A stretch of DNA of 43,299 nucleotides from a bacterium. GTDB taxonomy: Bacteria; Vulcanimicrobiota; Xenobia; Xenobiales; Xenobiaceae. The stretch spans positions 1 through 43,299 of the forward strand of contig JALHDH010000011.1 of NCBI GenBank assembly GCA_022839105.1, read 5' to 3'. Position 1 is the stretch's first letter. Each line of letters opens with the position of its first letter. The position numbers were made by a program, and so were the translations under genes. The notes under the pieces are model-generated. The model ran no database searches. It had not been told where the DNA came from and worked only from the letters and a program-made list of their open reading frames with translations. Below are positions 16,099-23,872 of the stretch, in pieces.

Positions 16099-17199
16099 GA
16101 CCCACAACACCAGGTACAGGAGATCCTTGAGAGGGGCCGCCAGCCCCCAGGCCGCGGCGCGGCCCCCCGAAAGGGTGTGCCAGATCGCGACGGCCGTGAG
16201 CATCCGCACCACCAGCCAGGTCCCCAGGACCCACCAGCCCAGCGGAGCTGCTCCGGTGCACCCCAGCAGTCCCAGGCTCCAGGGCAGGCCTTGGGTCACC
16301 AGGAAGGCCGCGTGCCCGACCGGGCGGCAGATCCTGTAGGTCCGCATCCAGCGCAACTGATGCCAGAAATAGTCCCGGAAACGAGGGCGGCCGACCAGAT
16401 CCTCGAGCACGACCCCGGCCAGTTCCACCTTCCAACCGGACCGGGCGATGCGATTCCCCAGTTGATAGTCGTCGGCCAGGTGGTCCTGCAGCACCCCGAG
16501 CCCGCCGACTTGGTCCAGGGCCTCCCGACGCAGGGCCATGGTGGCCCCCAGGGCAAAAGACAGACCCTCGACCCTGCGGGCCACCAGGACCGAGGCGCTG
16601 AAATCCGCATCCGAGAGGCCCTCGAGGGCGCCGGCCAGGCCCAGGACGCGCTGGACGGAGTACAGGCAGGTGACCAGGCCCACCCGGGGATCGGCGAAGG
16701 GCTGGACCACCCGTCTGAGATAGCCCTCCGGGGCCCGCATGTCCGCATCCGAGAAGACCAGGATCTCCTTTCCGGCCTGCTCCACCCCCAGGACGCAGGA
16801 GGCCACCTTCCGATTGATTCCGGGCCCGGCCCCCACCACCAGGCGCAAGGGGACCTTGGGGAAGGAGCGGGCCAGGTCCTCGACCAGGGCGTTCAACTCC
16901 TCGGAGGGCTCCCGGCAGACCAGCACGACCTCGAACGGACCCGGATAGTCCTGGGACAGGAAGGAGGCCAGGGCCTCGCGGAGTCCTGCGTCCACGCGGT
17001 GGATCGGCTTGATCTGCGAGACCGAGGGCCAAAGGCGTCTGCGGGCCGCCTGCAGGGCCGCGCAGGCGAAGGACTCACGACCTGGAAGACGCGCAGGGCC
17101 GAGATCGGCGGCAAAGTGCCGGGTGAGGGCCCAGGCCAGCAGGTGATACAGACAGGCTGCCGCCACCAAGGCCGCCAGGGCAGCCTGGAGCAGAAGCAC
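16018..17199 (-). CDS. hpnI: Hopanoid glycosyltransferase HpnI (GT21/GT2-like)
   Basis: A 393-aa membrane-bound enzyme related to ceramide glucosyltransferase. One N-terminal helix (LLLQAALAALVAAACLYHLL), the catalytic domain with SQIKPIHRVD, FSDADMRAPEGYL, QDHLADDYQLG and the QLRWMR signature, then C-terminal membrane helices. HpnI adds N-acetylglucosamine to bacteriohopanetetrol in known organisms. The GTG at 17199 is 1 nt after the hpnG stop, with GGGAGAG as ribosome site. The last 81 bp overlap the convergent methyltransferase. Confidence 0.88.
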   Translation of the reverse strand: MLLLQAALAALVAAACLYHLLAWALTRHFAADLGPARLPGRESFACAALQAARRRLWPSVSQIKPIHRVDAGLREALASFLSQDYPGPFEVVLVCREPSEELNALVEDLARSFPKVPLRLVVGAGPGINRKVASCVLGVEQAGKEILVFSDADMRAPEGYLRRVVQPFADPRVGLVTCLYSVQRVLGLAGALEGLSDADFSASVLVARRVEGLSFALGATMALRREALDQVGGLGVLQDHLADDYQLGNRIARSGWKVELAGVVLEDLVGRPRFRDYFWHQLRWMRTYRICRPVGHAAFLVTQGLPWSLGLLGCTGAAPLGWWVLGTWLVVRMLTAVAIWHTLSGGRAAAWGLAAPLKDLLYLVLWVSSLLGSTVLWGGQRFRVLRDGRIQPL

Positions 17200-17200
17200 T

Positions 17201-18013
17201 TCAGCTCTCCCGGACCATTTCCGGCAGGAGGAGGTCGAGGAAGCGGACCAGGACCCGGCCGACGTCCCGGGTGGTCTTCTCCATGGTCATCAGGCGGCTC
17301 ATCAGCCGGGGATTGACCAGGCCCGAAAGGAAGATCTTCAGGCGTTGGGGCTGCCCCGAGGAATCCATGAACCGGTTGAAGTCCAAGGGAAGATCCTCGT
17401 GGACGGTATCCGAGATCACCCGGACCGCACACCAGGGGATCCCGACCTCCTCGGCCACTCCTGCCACCGCGCTGGACTCCATGTCCACCGCATCCGCTCC
17501 GCTGGCGGCCGCCTCGGCCTTCTTGCGGGCCGCCGTGGTCAGCACCTCGTCGCGCGAGACCAGGACGCCCTCAGCGCAACGATAGCTCTTGATGGTGCTG
17601 CCCTTCTCGGGAAGTCGCCCCATCTCGTGGAACTCGACTGCCACCCGCTGCGCCACGGCCAGGACCCGGGGGTCGGCCACCAGGGGTTCGCCGCCGGTCA
17701 GGATCTTGGAGGCCACCAGGATGTCGCCGGTCTGCTGACCTGGAACCAGGCCTCCACACATGCCCACGGAAAGCAGCATTCGCGGATTCTGGCGTTCGAC
17801 AAGCACCCGGGCGGCCTCCCGAGCCCGGTCCAGGCCCGGGCCGCACTGGACCATGGCCACCTCGCGACGGGCCATGGCCCCCCGCCAGAAGGGGAAGCGT
17901 CCCAGATGCCCCCGAGTCCGGGGCAGCAGGCTGGTCAGGATGGCCTGGGCCTCCTCTCCAACTGCCACGACCACACCGACCGGTCGGGTCGGGCCGCTCA
18001 GGTTCAGGCTCAT
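17201..18013 (-). CDS. hpnG: Hopanoid-associated nucleoside phosphorylase HpnG
   Basis: A 270-aa member of the purine nucleoside phosphorylase/MTA nucleosidase fold. In hopanoid pathways HpnG removes adenine from adenosylhopane, leaving a ribosyl hopane. Landmarks are VGVVVAVGEEAQAI at the N-terminus, SVGMCGGLVPG for phosphate binding, DAVDMESSAVA for the ribose-contacting Glu, and VISDTVHED near the base site. The ATG at 18013 has GGAGGA 6-7 nt upstream. It lies 37 bp after hpnA and 1 bp before hpnI. Confidence 0.88.
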   Translation of the reverse strand: MSLNLSGPTRPVGVVVAVGEEAQAILTSLLPRTRGHLGRFPFWRGAMARREVAMVQCGPGLDRAREAARVLVERQNPRMLLSVGMCGGLVPGQQTGDILVASKILTGGEPLVADPRVLAVAQRVAVEFHEMGRLPEKGSTIKSYRCAEGVLVSRDEVLTTAARKKAEAAASGADAVDMESSAVAGVAEEVGIPWCAVRVISDTVHEDLPLDFNRFMDSSGQPQRLKIFLSGLVNPRLMSRLMTMEKTTRDVGRVLVRFLDLLLPEMVRES

Positions 18014-18050
18014 CGAATCCTCCTCTTCCCACTGTGGCGCGTGGTCCCGC

Positions 18051-19091
18051 TCATCGGGCCACGGCTCCAGGCAGCCCCCGAACCGGCCGGAATCGAGGCG
18101 GAACCGGCGCGTGACCATGTTCCACGAACCAGCGAACGGCCCGTTCCAGGGCCGGACGCACGGGACCGGGTTCATAGCCCAGCTCGGAACGGGCCCGACC
18201 GGAATCAAACCACATCCGCTTGCAGGCCATCCGCACCCCTTCCAGCGGCACCCGCGGCTCGCGCCTCAGGAGGCTGGCGTTGAAGAAGGTGTCCACATGG
18301 GCGATGCAACTGGCCAGCCACAAGGGGATCTCGAACCCCGGAGCAGGCAGGCCTGTGATTTCGGCCAGAAGGTCCAGGATCTCCTTCAAGGTCATGTCCT
18401 GACCGCCCAGGATATAGCGCCGCCCCGGGAGCCCCCGCCGCGCGGCCAGGATATGGCCTCGGGCCACGTCCTCGACCGGCACCAGGTTCAGGCCCGTCTC
18501 GACGTAGGCGGGCATCCGACCGTTGAGAAAGTCCGTGAGGATCCGCCCGGTCGCCGTCGGCTTGAGGTCTCCGGGGCCCACCGGCGTCGAGGGGTTCACC
18601 ACCACGACGGGATCCCCCTCGGCAGCGAAGCGCATGGCGACTTCCTCGGCCAGGAACTTCGAGCGCTTGTAGTGGCCGATCATGTCCTTGAGACCGACCG
18701 GGGTCTCCTCATTGCCCGGAGTGCCATCCTCGGGAATCCCGACCGCGGCCACCGAAGAGGTCACCACGACCCGTTCGACCTGGGCCTCCCGGCAGGACTT
18801 CAGCAGGTTCTCGGTCCCGTCGACGTTGACCCGGTACAGGTCCTGGGGGTCCGGAGTCCACAGGCGGTAGTCCGCGGCACAGTGGTAGACCTGCCGACAA
18901 CCGCGCACGGCCCGCTCGAGGGAGGACGGGTCGCGAAGATCTCCGGGAGTGCACAGGACATCCAGGCCGGTCAGGTTGTCGGGAGGCGAACTGGGACGGA
19001 CCAGGACCCGGACCTCTTCCCCCTCCTCGAGCAGAAGGCGCACCAGGTGGCTGCCCACAAAACCACTGCCCCCCGTGACCAGGACGCTCAT
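18051..19091 (-). CDS. hpnA: Hopanoid-associated sugar epimerase HpnA (extended SDR)
   Basis: A 346-aa NAD(P)-dependent epimerase/dehydratase. The cofactor loop is TGGSGFVGSHL at the extreme N-terminus, the catalytic Tyr-Lys pair is in YKRSK with upstream SSVAAVG, and ADYRLWTPDPQDLYRVNVDG is the stretch that marks HpnA among SDR proteins. Its true substrate is not settled; it is assumed to modify a sugar of hopanoid head groups. The start at 19091 has a poor ribosome site but sits directly before the cofactor motif. It heads the leftward hpnA-hpnG-hpnI unit, and a 28-bp palindrome lies 77 bp upstream. Confidence 0.85.
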   Translation of the reverse strand: MSVLVTGGSGFVGSHLVRLLLEEGEEVRVLVRPSSPPDNLTGLDVLCTPGDLRDPSSLERAVRGCRQVYHCAADYRLWTPDPQDLYRVNVDGTENLLKSCREAQVERVVVTSSVAAVGIPEDGTPGNEETPVGLKDMIGHYKRSKFLAEEVAMRFAAEGDPVVVVNPSTPVGPGDLKPTATGRILTDFLNGRMPAYVETGLNLVPVEDVARGHILAARRGLPGRRYILGGQDMTLKEILDLLAEITGLPAPGFEIPLWLASCIAHVDTFFNASLLRREPRVPLEGVRMACKRMWFDSGRARSELGYEPGPVRPALERAVRWFVEHGHAPVPPRFRPVRGLPGAVAR

Positions 19092-19167
19092 CGATTCTTC
19101 GAGCCAGGCTTGGAAAACACGGGGGACCTCCCGGAACGGATGGATTCGCAGCGTTCTTGTCCCCCAT

Positions 19168-19195
19168 CGGTGTTCCTGCCGGGGCAGGAACACCG
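19168..19195. promoter_or_regulatory. 28-bp perfect palindrome between hpnA and the synthase (probable operator)
   Basis: The half-site CGGTGTTCCTGCC (19168-19180) is mirrored without mismatch at 19183-19195 around GG. It is centred in the 187-bp divergent spacer, 77 bp before hpnA and 84 bp before the synthase start. Its placement fits a binding site for a dimeric repressor controlling both directions. No regulator gene is adjacent, and no T-run marks it as a terminator. Confidence 0.6.
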
Positions 19196-19278
19196 CTACG
19201 AGACGAGTATCCCCTCCCAGACATGATCACCCTGCCATCCAGAGGGACCATTCCAGGGCTTGTGGAGGTTTCCTCGCG

Positions 19279-20163
19279 GTGAAGTCGCTCGTCGCCTCCT
19301 ACGCCTGGTGCCGCCGCCTGACCCGCTCACGGGCCCGCAACTTCTACTTCGCCATCCGCATGCTGCCCGCCCCTCGACGCGACGCCATGTGCGCGGTCTA
19401 CGCGTTCTTCCGCGAATGCGACGATCTCTCCGATGAGGGTCAGATCCAGGAGCGCCGCGAGGGATTGGAGCGATGGCGCCGGGTCGTGCTGGGAGCCGAG
19501 CCCGACTCGCCCTCGCCGGGCCTGGAGGCCTTCCGCGATGCCACCCGGCGCTACGAAATCCCGGTCGGTCACTTCTCGGACCTGATCGATGGAACCTTGA
19601 TGGATCTGGACGGCACCCGCTATGAGACCTTCCAGGACCTGTATGGGTACTGCTACCGGGTGGCCTCCACCGTCGGGCTGGTCTGCCTGAGGATCTTCGG
19701 CTTCGATGCCCGACCCGAGACCGAGAAGATGGCCGAGCACCTGGGCATCGCCTTCCAGTTGACCAATATCCTGCGCGATGTTTCCGAGGATGCCGCGATG
19801 GGCCGGGTCTACCTTCCCTCGGAGATCCTCTCCGAATTCGGGATGACCCCCGAAGATCTGCTCGCCGGCCAGCCAGGGCCTGCCTTCGGAGACCTGATCC
19901 GGCACATGGCCAGCCGGGCCCGGCACTATTACGAACTGGCCGAGGATCTGCCCGAGCGGGTCCATCCCTGCAGCCGCCCGGCCTTGCTGGCCATGCGGGG
20001 GATCTACCGCGGCGTGCTGGGCAAGGTCGAGAGCCTGGGGTCGGAGGTCTGGCAGGAACGGGCCCGCCTGGGCCTGGCCGAGAAGCTGTGGGTGGTCCTG
20101 CTGGCCTGGATTGAAGGGCTGCGCTGCCGGATGCGCCGGCTCTGGGAGGGCCTGGCCCGATGA
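19279..20163 (+). CDS. Squalene/phytoene synthase family, HpnD-like
   Basis: A 294-aa head-to-head prenyl synthase. The two aspartate-rich motifs are FFRECDDLSDE and LTNILRDVSEDA, each binding magnesium and a farnesyl diphosphate, and MDLDGTRYETFQDL and YCYRVASTVGL match HpnD, which makes presqualene diphosphate. A phytoene synthase cannot be excluded. The GTG at 19279 follows GGAGG at 10 nt. Its TGA overlaps the ATG of the next gene (ATGA). Its placement opposite hpnA, across a shared palindrome, supports a role in hopanoid precursor supply. Confidence 0.85.
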   Translation: MKSLVASYAWCRRLTRSRARNFYFAIRMLPAPRRDAMCAVYAFFRECDDLSDEGQIQERREGLERWRRVVLGAEPDSPSPGLEAFRDATRRYEIPVGHFSDLIDGTLMDLDGTRYETFQDLYGYCYRVASTVGLVCLRIFGFDARPETEKMAEHLGIAFQLTNILRDVSEDAAMGRVYLPSEILSEFGMTPEDLLAGQPGPAFGDLIRHMASRARHYYELAEDLPERVHPCSRPALLAMRGIYRGVLGKVESLGSEVWQERARLGLAEKLWVVLLAWIEGLRCRMRRLWEGLAR

Positions 20164-20600
20164 GGCTTTCCGCCCGCCGAATCCGGACGCTCGTCCTCAT
20201 GCTCTGGGCCATGGCAGCCTGTACCTTCGGGGACATCCTGCTGGCCCAGGCCATGAAGTCCCTCGGGGAAGTCCGGCTCGAGAACCTGCCCCAACTCCTG
20301 GACCTGGGAGTCGCGATCTTCTCCACCCCCCGGATCTGGATGGCCATCGGTCTTTTTGCGGTCTTCTTCTTCCTCTGGATGACCGTGCTCTCGTATGAGG
20401 ATCTCTCGTTTGCCCTGCCTTTGACGGCCCTGACCTACCTCTTCAACGCCCTCCTGGTCGGGCCGTTCCTCGGCGAGGTGGTGAGCCCCCTGCGCTGGGC
20501 GGGCACCTTGCTGATCGGGGCCGGGGTGGTCCTGGTGACGGCCAGCGGGGCCCATCCGACAAATCCGAAGACTCCACAGGAGCCCGCCCCCGGCCACTGA
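20160..20600 (+). CDS. Small DMT/EamA-like membrane protein, four helices
   Basis: A 146-aa integral membrane protein with four predicted helices: LVLMLWAMAACTFGDILLAQ, MAIGLFAVFFFLWMTVLSY, FALPLTALTYLFNALLVGPF, and AGTLLIGAGVVLVTASG. Size and helix pattern fit single-domain drug/metabolite transporters such as ArnE/F or SMR proteins, which work as dimers. It overlaps the synthase gene by 4 bp, so the two are co-translated. Transport of a lipid-linked sugar or hopanoid precursor is an inference from context. Confidence 0.75.
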   Translation: MRLSARRIRTLVLMLWAMAACTFGDILLAQAMKSLGEVRLENLPQLLDLGVAIFSTPRIWMAIGLFAVFFFLWMTVLSYEDLSFALPLTALTYLFNALLVGPFLGEVVSPLRWAGTLLIGAGVVLVTASGAHPTNPKTPQEPAPGH

Positions 20601-20602
20601 TC

Positions 20603-21610
20603 TCAGGCCAGAGAGACGAAGTCCAGGCCCTCGCAATGCCCGAGCGCGCCCAGAAACCCGCGGATCTGCGCCCGGGCCCGGGGGTGACCCGGCGTCAAGA
20701 GCACGAGGACCTCGCCCGGGGGTGGAACCTGTTCCGGCCCCAGCACCGGGATTCCGGCAATCTGCTGTCCGCGACGGCCGGGATGGGAATCGACGAAGGC
20801 CCGGGCCGGCCGGCCCCGAGCCGCCAGCTCCCGGGCCAGGGCCTTGCCGTTCGGTCCGGCCCCCCAGAGCAGGAGGGGTCTTTCCTGACCCAGGCGGGTC
20901 CGCATCAGGAAATCCAGCTTCATCTCGCGGAAGCGATCGCGCCCGCAACGGGGATCGGTCCGGGTCACCCGGTCGGGAGCATCCCGCCAGTAGAAGAGGA
21001 CTTCGCCCACCTTCCCGAAACGGGCCCCACGCTCGTGAAGGCGAAGCCAGAGGTCGTAGTCCTCGGGTCCCCGACTCTGGAGATAGCCCCCGACCTCCAG
21101 GATCTCGGAGCGGCGAAAGACCACGGAGGGATGGACCAGGGGACTTTCGACGAGAAGATCCCGCGCCAGCTCCTCGGGCTCCACCAGCGAATTCAACCAG
21201 GACTCGTAGCGCGCCATCCCCTCGGTCCGGGTCCGGAACGGAAAGATCCGGACCCGGCACCCCACCACGGAAATCTCCGGATGCGCCTCCAGGAACTCCA
21301 GTTGCCGGGCCAGCCGGTGGGGATGCGAGACATCGTCGGCATCCATGCGGGCCACGAGTTCGGCCCGGCACTCCGCCAGACCGGCCTGGAGCGAAGCCAC
21401 CAGACCCTGGTGGGGCCGGGCCAGCACCCGGATGCGCGGGTCTCGGGCGGCCTCGGCGCGGGCGATCGACAGGCTCTCGTCCAGCGAGCCATCGTCCACC
21501 AGCACCAGTTCCCAGTCGGGCACGGATTGCCAGCACACGCTGCGCAGGGCCGCTGGAAGGGTGCCTGCGGCGTTGTAGACGGGAAGAAGGACCGAGACCC
21601 GAGGATTCAA
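20603..21610 (-). CDS. GT2 glycosyltransferase with a C-terminal nucleotide-binding-like domain
   Basis: A 335-aa inverting glycosyltransferase. VSVLLPVYNAAGTL at the N-terminus, DDGSLDES and the DxD motif in MDADDVSHPHR are standard GT2-A features. From about residue 240 a second domain begins (LLLWGAGPNGKALARELAAR, then FVDSHPGRRGQQIAGIPVLG). It resembles the Rossmann-like N-terminal half of PglD-type sugar acyltransferases. The TTG at 21610 overlaps the TGA of the CYTH gene (TTGA) and has GGAG at 7 nt; no better start exists. It is the last gene of the leftward operon and ends 3 bp from the DMT gene. Confidence 0.85.
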   Translation of the reverse strand: MNPRVSVLLPVYNAAGTLPAALRSVCWQSVPDWELVLVDDGSLDESLSIARAEAARDPRIRVLARPHQGLVASLQAGLAECRAELVARMDADDVSHPHRLARQLEFLEAHPEISVVGCRVRIFPFRTRTEGMARYESWLNSLVEPEELARDLLVESPLVHPSVVFRRSEILEVGGYLQSRGPEDYDLWLRLHERGARFGKVGEVLFYWRDAPDRVTRTDPRCGRDRFREMKLDFLMRTRLGQERPLLLWGAGPNGKALARELAARGRPARAFVDSHPGRRGQQIAGIPVLGPEQVPPPGEVLVLLTPGHPRARAQIRGFLGALGHCEGLDFVSLA

Positions 21611-22209
21611 GCCCGCTCCAGGGCCTCGAGGAAGCGCTCGTACTTGGTCTTGTCCTGTTCTTCGAAGAGGATGCCGGCCCGCTGCGCCAGATCTGCGAGA
21701 AGCCCGCGCACCTCGTCGGGGCTGCGGGTCTCGACCTCCACCTCCCAGTCCACCCGACCGTCGGGGAAGCGGGTCCGATCCAGCTCCAGGACCTCGCCTT
21801 GGGACAACCGGTAGCGGGAGCGCCGATTGTGGACCTCTCCGGAGATCGCCAACTCCCCGGGAACCCCGTCGGCGCGCAGAGCCTCCAAGGGGGCCAGGTC
21901 TTCCAGACCCGAAAGCCCGAGCTCCGACCAGTCGGTCTGCGGGAGGGCCGCCAGAGGCACCTCGACCTCGCGGGCTTCGAAGTAGCCCGCCTGGACCCGC
22001 AGGCCCCTCTTGTAGGTCAGGCTCCATCTTCCCCCTTCACGCCGGAGCCGCACCATGCTTCGACTGGAAGCCACCTGCCGCGCACGGGTGTCGAGGTAGA
22101 CGTTGAGCTGCTCGACGATCTCGAACGGTTCACCGAGCACCCGGGCCAGGAGCCCGGCCGCCTCCCCATCCTGCAGGCGAAGCTTCAGCTCGCGCTCCAG
22201 CCCGCTCAC
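21607..22209 (-). CDS. CYTH-domain protein (class IV cyclase/triphosphatase fold)
   Basis: A 200-aa protein with the triphosphate tunnel fold. The N-terminal ERELKLRL gives the ExExK-type metal-binding strand, and basic/acidic pairs recur along the barrel (LRREGGRWSLTYKRG, FEAREVEVPL, DWEVEVETRSPDE). Relatives hydrolyse inorganic triphosphate or thiamine triphosphate, or bind polyphosphate; the substrate here is not known. The GTG at 22209 overlaps the esterase TGA as GTGA. Confidence 0.83.
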   Translation of the reverse strand: MSGLERELKLRLQDGEAAGLLARVLGEPFEIVEQLNVYLDTRARQVASSRSMVRLRREGGRWSLTYKRGLRVQAGYFEAREVEVPLAALPQTDWSELGLSGLEDLAPLEALRADGVPGELAISGEVHNRRSRYRLSQGEVLELDRTRFPDGRVDWEVEVETRSPDEVRGLLADLAQRAGILFEEQDKTKYERFLEALERA

Positions 22210-22937
22210 GAGAAGAGCTTCTGGACGTAATGGTCCATCTGACGCTTCCACCAGGGCCAGTCGTGGCTCACGTCGTGTCCCCACAGATCGAAGTTGTGAC
22301 GGATCCCGGCGCGGGAGAGCGCTTCGTGAAGCTGCCATGACCAGTGGACGCGCTCCCAGGCGCCCTGACCGCAGATCACGTTGATGCTGCACTGGTCGAG
22401 TTCTGCCCTCAGGAACGGGTCGCGCAGGTTGGGCAGGTAGCAGACCGGATTGTGGTAGTAGCAGCGGTCGTCGAAGTAGCCGTCAAAGTAGCGGCTCACG
22501 TCGTAGATCCCGCTCATGCACAGACACCAGCGAAAGACCCCGGGGTGCCGGAACAGGGTGTTGGCGGCGTGGTAGGCGCCGAAGGAGGCGCCGGCGGTCG
22601 CCAGGGGAAGCCGCCCCTGGCAGTGCCAGTAGATGAAGGGGACCACCTCGTGCAGGATGTAGCGGTCGTAGAGTTCCTGGCGCCAGGCCCGCTCCCCCGG
22701 CCCGACCTGCCGGTTGAGCCAGCTCTGCGCGTTGATGCTGTTGATCGAGTAGATCTTGATCCGCCCGGCTTCCAGGTGGTGGCCCAGGGCGTCGATCATC
22801 CCGAAGCGTTCCAGTTCCTCGTAGTCCGCCGAGGCGGTCGGGAAGAAGAGGATGGGTACGCCCCAATGGCCATAGACGGCCACCGACATGGTGGTTCCCA
22901 GGTGGTGACTGTAGGGGTGATGCTTCTCGACGTGCAC
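22206..22937 (-). CDS. Esterase family protein, alpha/beta hydrolase
   Basis: A 243-aa hydrolase of the putative esterase (esterase D/antigen 85-like) group. The nucleophile elbow is AGASFGAYHA, the oxyanion-side sequence is VYGHWGVPILFFPT, and the C-terminal His lies in WGHDVSHDWPWW. An unusual number of Tyr, Trp and His residues lie around the active site. No signal peptide is present. The GTG at 22937 has GAGG only 4-5 nt upstream, but the following sequence matches the family N-terminus. It overlaps the CYTH gene and follows a small Cys protein by 143 bp. Confidence 0.85.
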   Translation of the reverse strand: MHVEKHHPYSHHLGTTMSVAVYGHWGVPILFFPTASADYEELERFGMIDALGHHLEAGRIKIYSINSINAQSWLNRQVGPGERAWRQELYDRYILHEVVPFIYWHCQGRLPLATAGASFGAYHAANTLFRHPGVFRWCLCMSGIYDVSRYFDGYFDDRCYYHNPVCYLPNLRDPFLRAELDQCSINVICGQGAWERVHWSWQLHEALSRAGIRHNFDLWGHDVSHDWPWWKRQMDHYVQKLFS

Positions 22938-23010
22938 GGGACCTCGAATCCAGGCGAGCCAGGGGGGCTTGTGCGGAAGGACCGCAGGCGCTTCTCGGCC
23001 AGAGAATGCA

Positions 23011-23033
23011 GGATGGCGCCCCGGGCGCCATCC
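23011..23033. other. Perfect hairpin (11-bp arms) inside the esterase operon
   Basis: GGATGGCGCCC (23011-23021) is mirrored exactly at 23023-23033 around a single C. It lies between the small Cys protein gene and the esterase gene on the same transcript. There is no T-run, so attenuation or mRNA processing is more likely than termination. Confidence 0.6.
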
Positions 23034-23080
23034 GACAGGCAGCCCCCCGGACGCCTGCCCTCAAGCCTCGGCCCGAAACC

Positions 23081-23287
23081 TCAGAGGTCCTCGTTGACGG
23101 TCTTGCGGACCTCTTCGCCCTTGAGCCAGAACTCGGGGTGGGTCTGGCAGTCCTCGAAGCCGGGACACGGCAGGCAGCGCTTGGTGCGCATGTTGATCTC
23201 GCGGATCCGCCGATCCCGGCACTGAGGGTCGAAGAAATCGAAGTCGTCGAAGTTCTTGGTGAGGTAATCTTCCTTGTACTGCGGCAT
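23081..23287 (-). CDS. 68-aa cysteine-containing protein, unknown
   Basis: An acidic N-terminal half (NFDDFDFFDPQC) is followed by a basic stretch and CLPCPGFEDCQTHPEFW, giving CxxC plus a third Cys and a His that could bind zinc or an iron-sulfur cluster. I do not recognise the family. The ATG at 23287 has AGGAGGA upstream at about 9 nt, and a promoter-like pair lies at 23377-23406, so it is a credible gene and the first of the leftward esterase operon. Confidence 0.72.
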   Translation of the reverse strand: MPQYKEDYLTKNFDDFDFFDPQCRDRRIREINMRTKRCLPCPGFEDCQTHPEFWLKGEEVRKTVNEDL

Positions 23288-23376
23288 GAGCCGTCTCCTC
23301 CTGTGCCTACCCGGCCAACCCGGGGTCCCACCGCTTCCAGGGGACCGGGCAGACTCCTCCAGGTAAATCGCCCGCT

Positions 23377-23406
23377 AGTATATCGGATTCGAGCCCGTCG
23401 CGTCCA
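23377..23406 (-). promoter_or_regulatory. Promoter for the small Cys protein-esterase-CYTH-GT2 operon
   Basis: TATACT (23377-23382, minus strand) lies 18 bp from TGGACG (23401-23406). Transcription would start near 23370, about 83 nt before the first ATG. The -10 is strong and the -35 matches 4 of 6 positions. Confidence 0.55.
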
Positions 23407-23413
23407 CCCCCCC

Positions 23414-23632
23414 TCAAGCCCCCGCAGAATCGCGCATGCGAATCCTCCAGGCCAGGGTCCGCCCCAGCCTCCAGGCCCTCTGGCGATAGCTCGGCCGGAG
23501 TCCTCTGGTCGAAACGGCCCCGGCATAGAGCCGACCGATGACGCGGGCATTGAAGGCACACCTGGCCAGTTCGGTCAGGGTGGCCAGGGCGCCAGCCCTC
23601 TTCTGATTCGAGGTCAAGACCAGGATGTCCAT
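23414..23632 (-). CDS. 72-aa open frame, possible small or decayed protein
   Basis: The frame MDILVLTSNQKRAGAL... shows a beta-strand/helix start reminiscent of a Rossmann-type first unit, then an Arg-rich end. Third-position G/C is about 80 percent, as in real genes here, but the ribosome site is poor. It could be a small gene or the N-terminal remnant of a larger one. I cannot assign it to a family. Confidence 0.35.
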   Translation of the reverse strand: MDILVLTSNQKRAGALATLTELARCAFNARVIGRLYAGAVSTRGLRPSYRQRAWRLGRTLAWRIRMRDSAGA

Positions 23633-23872
23633 GTGCCCCCCGCTGCCCCAAGGTCCGGGGCTCCACGGCGCCGGGAACCGAGCGCATGGAAAGCCCCCTG
23701 AGGACCAGGAATTCTGCCAGGCGCTTCCCGTTCCCTGGCCTCTCTCGGGGCGTGGGAGATCGCAGGAGATGGGGAGTTCCGGCCGAACGCCCATGGACCC
23801 GGTCCCCGAGAACCCGCCCCTCAACCTTCGAGGCTCAATCTCGGGACCGGAGGGCACAGGAGGAAGCGGCAA

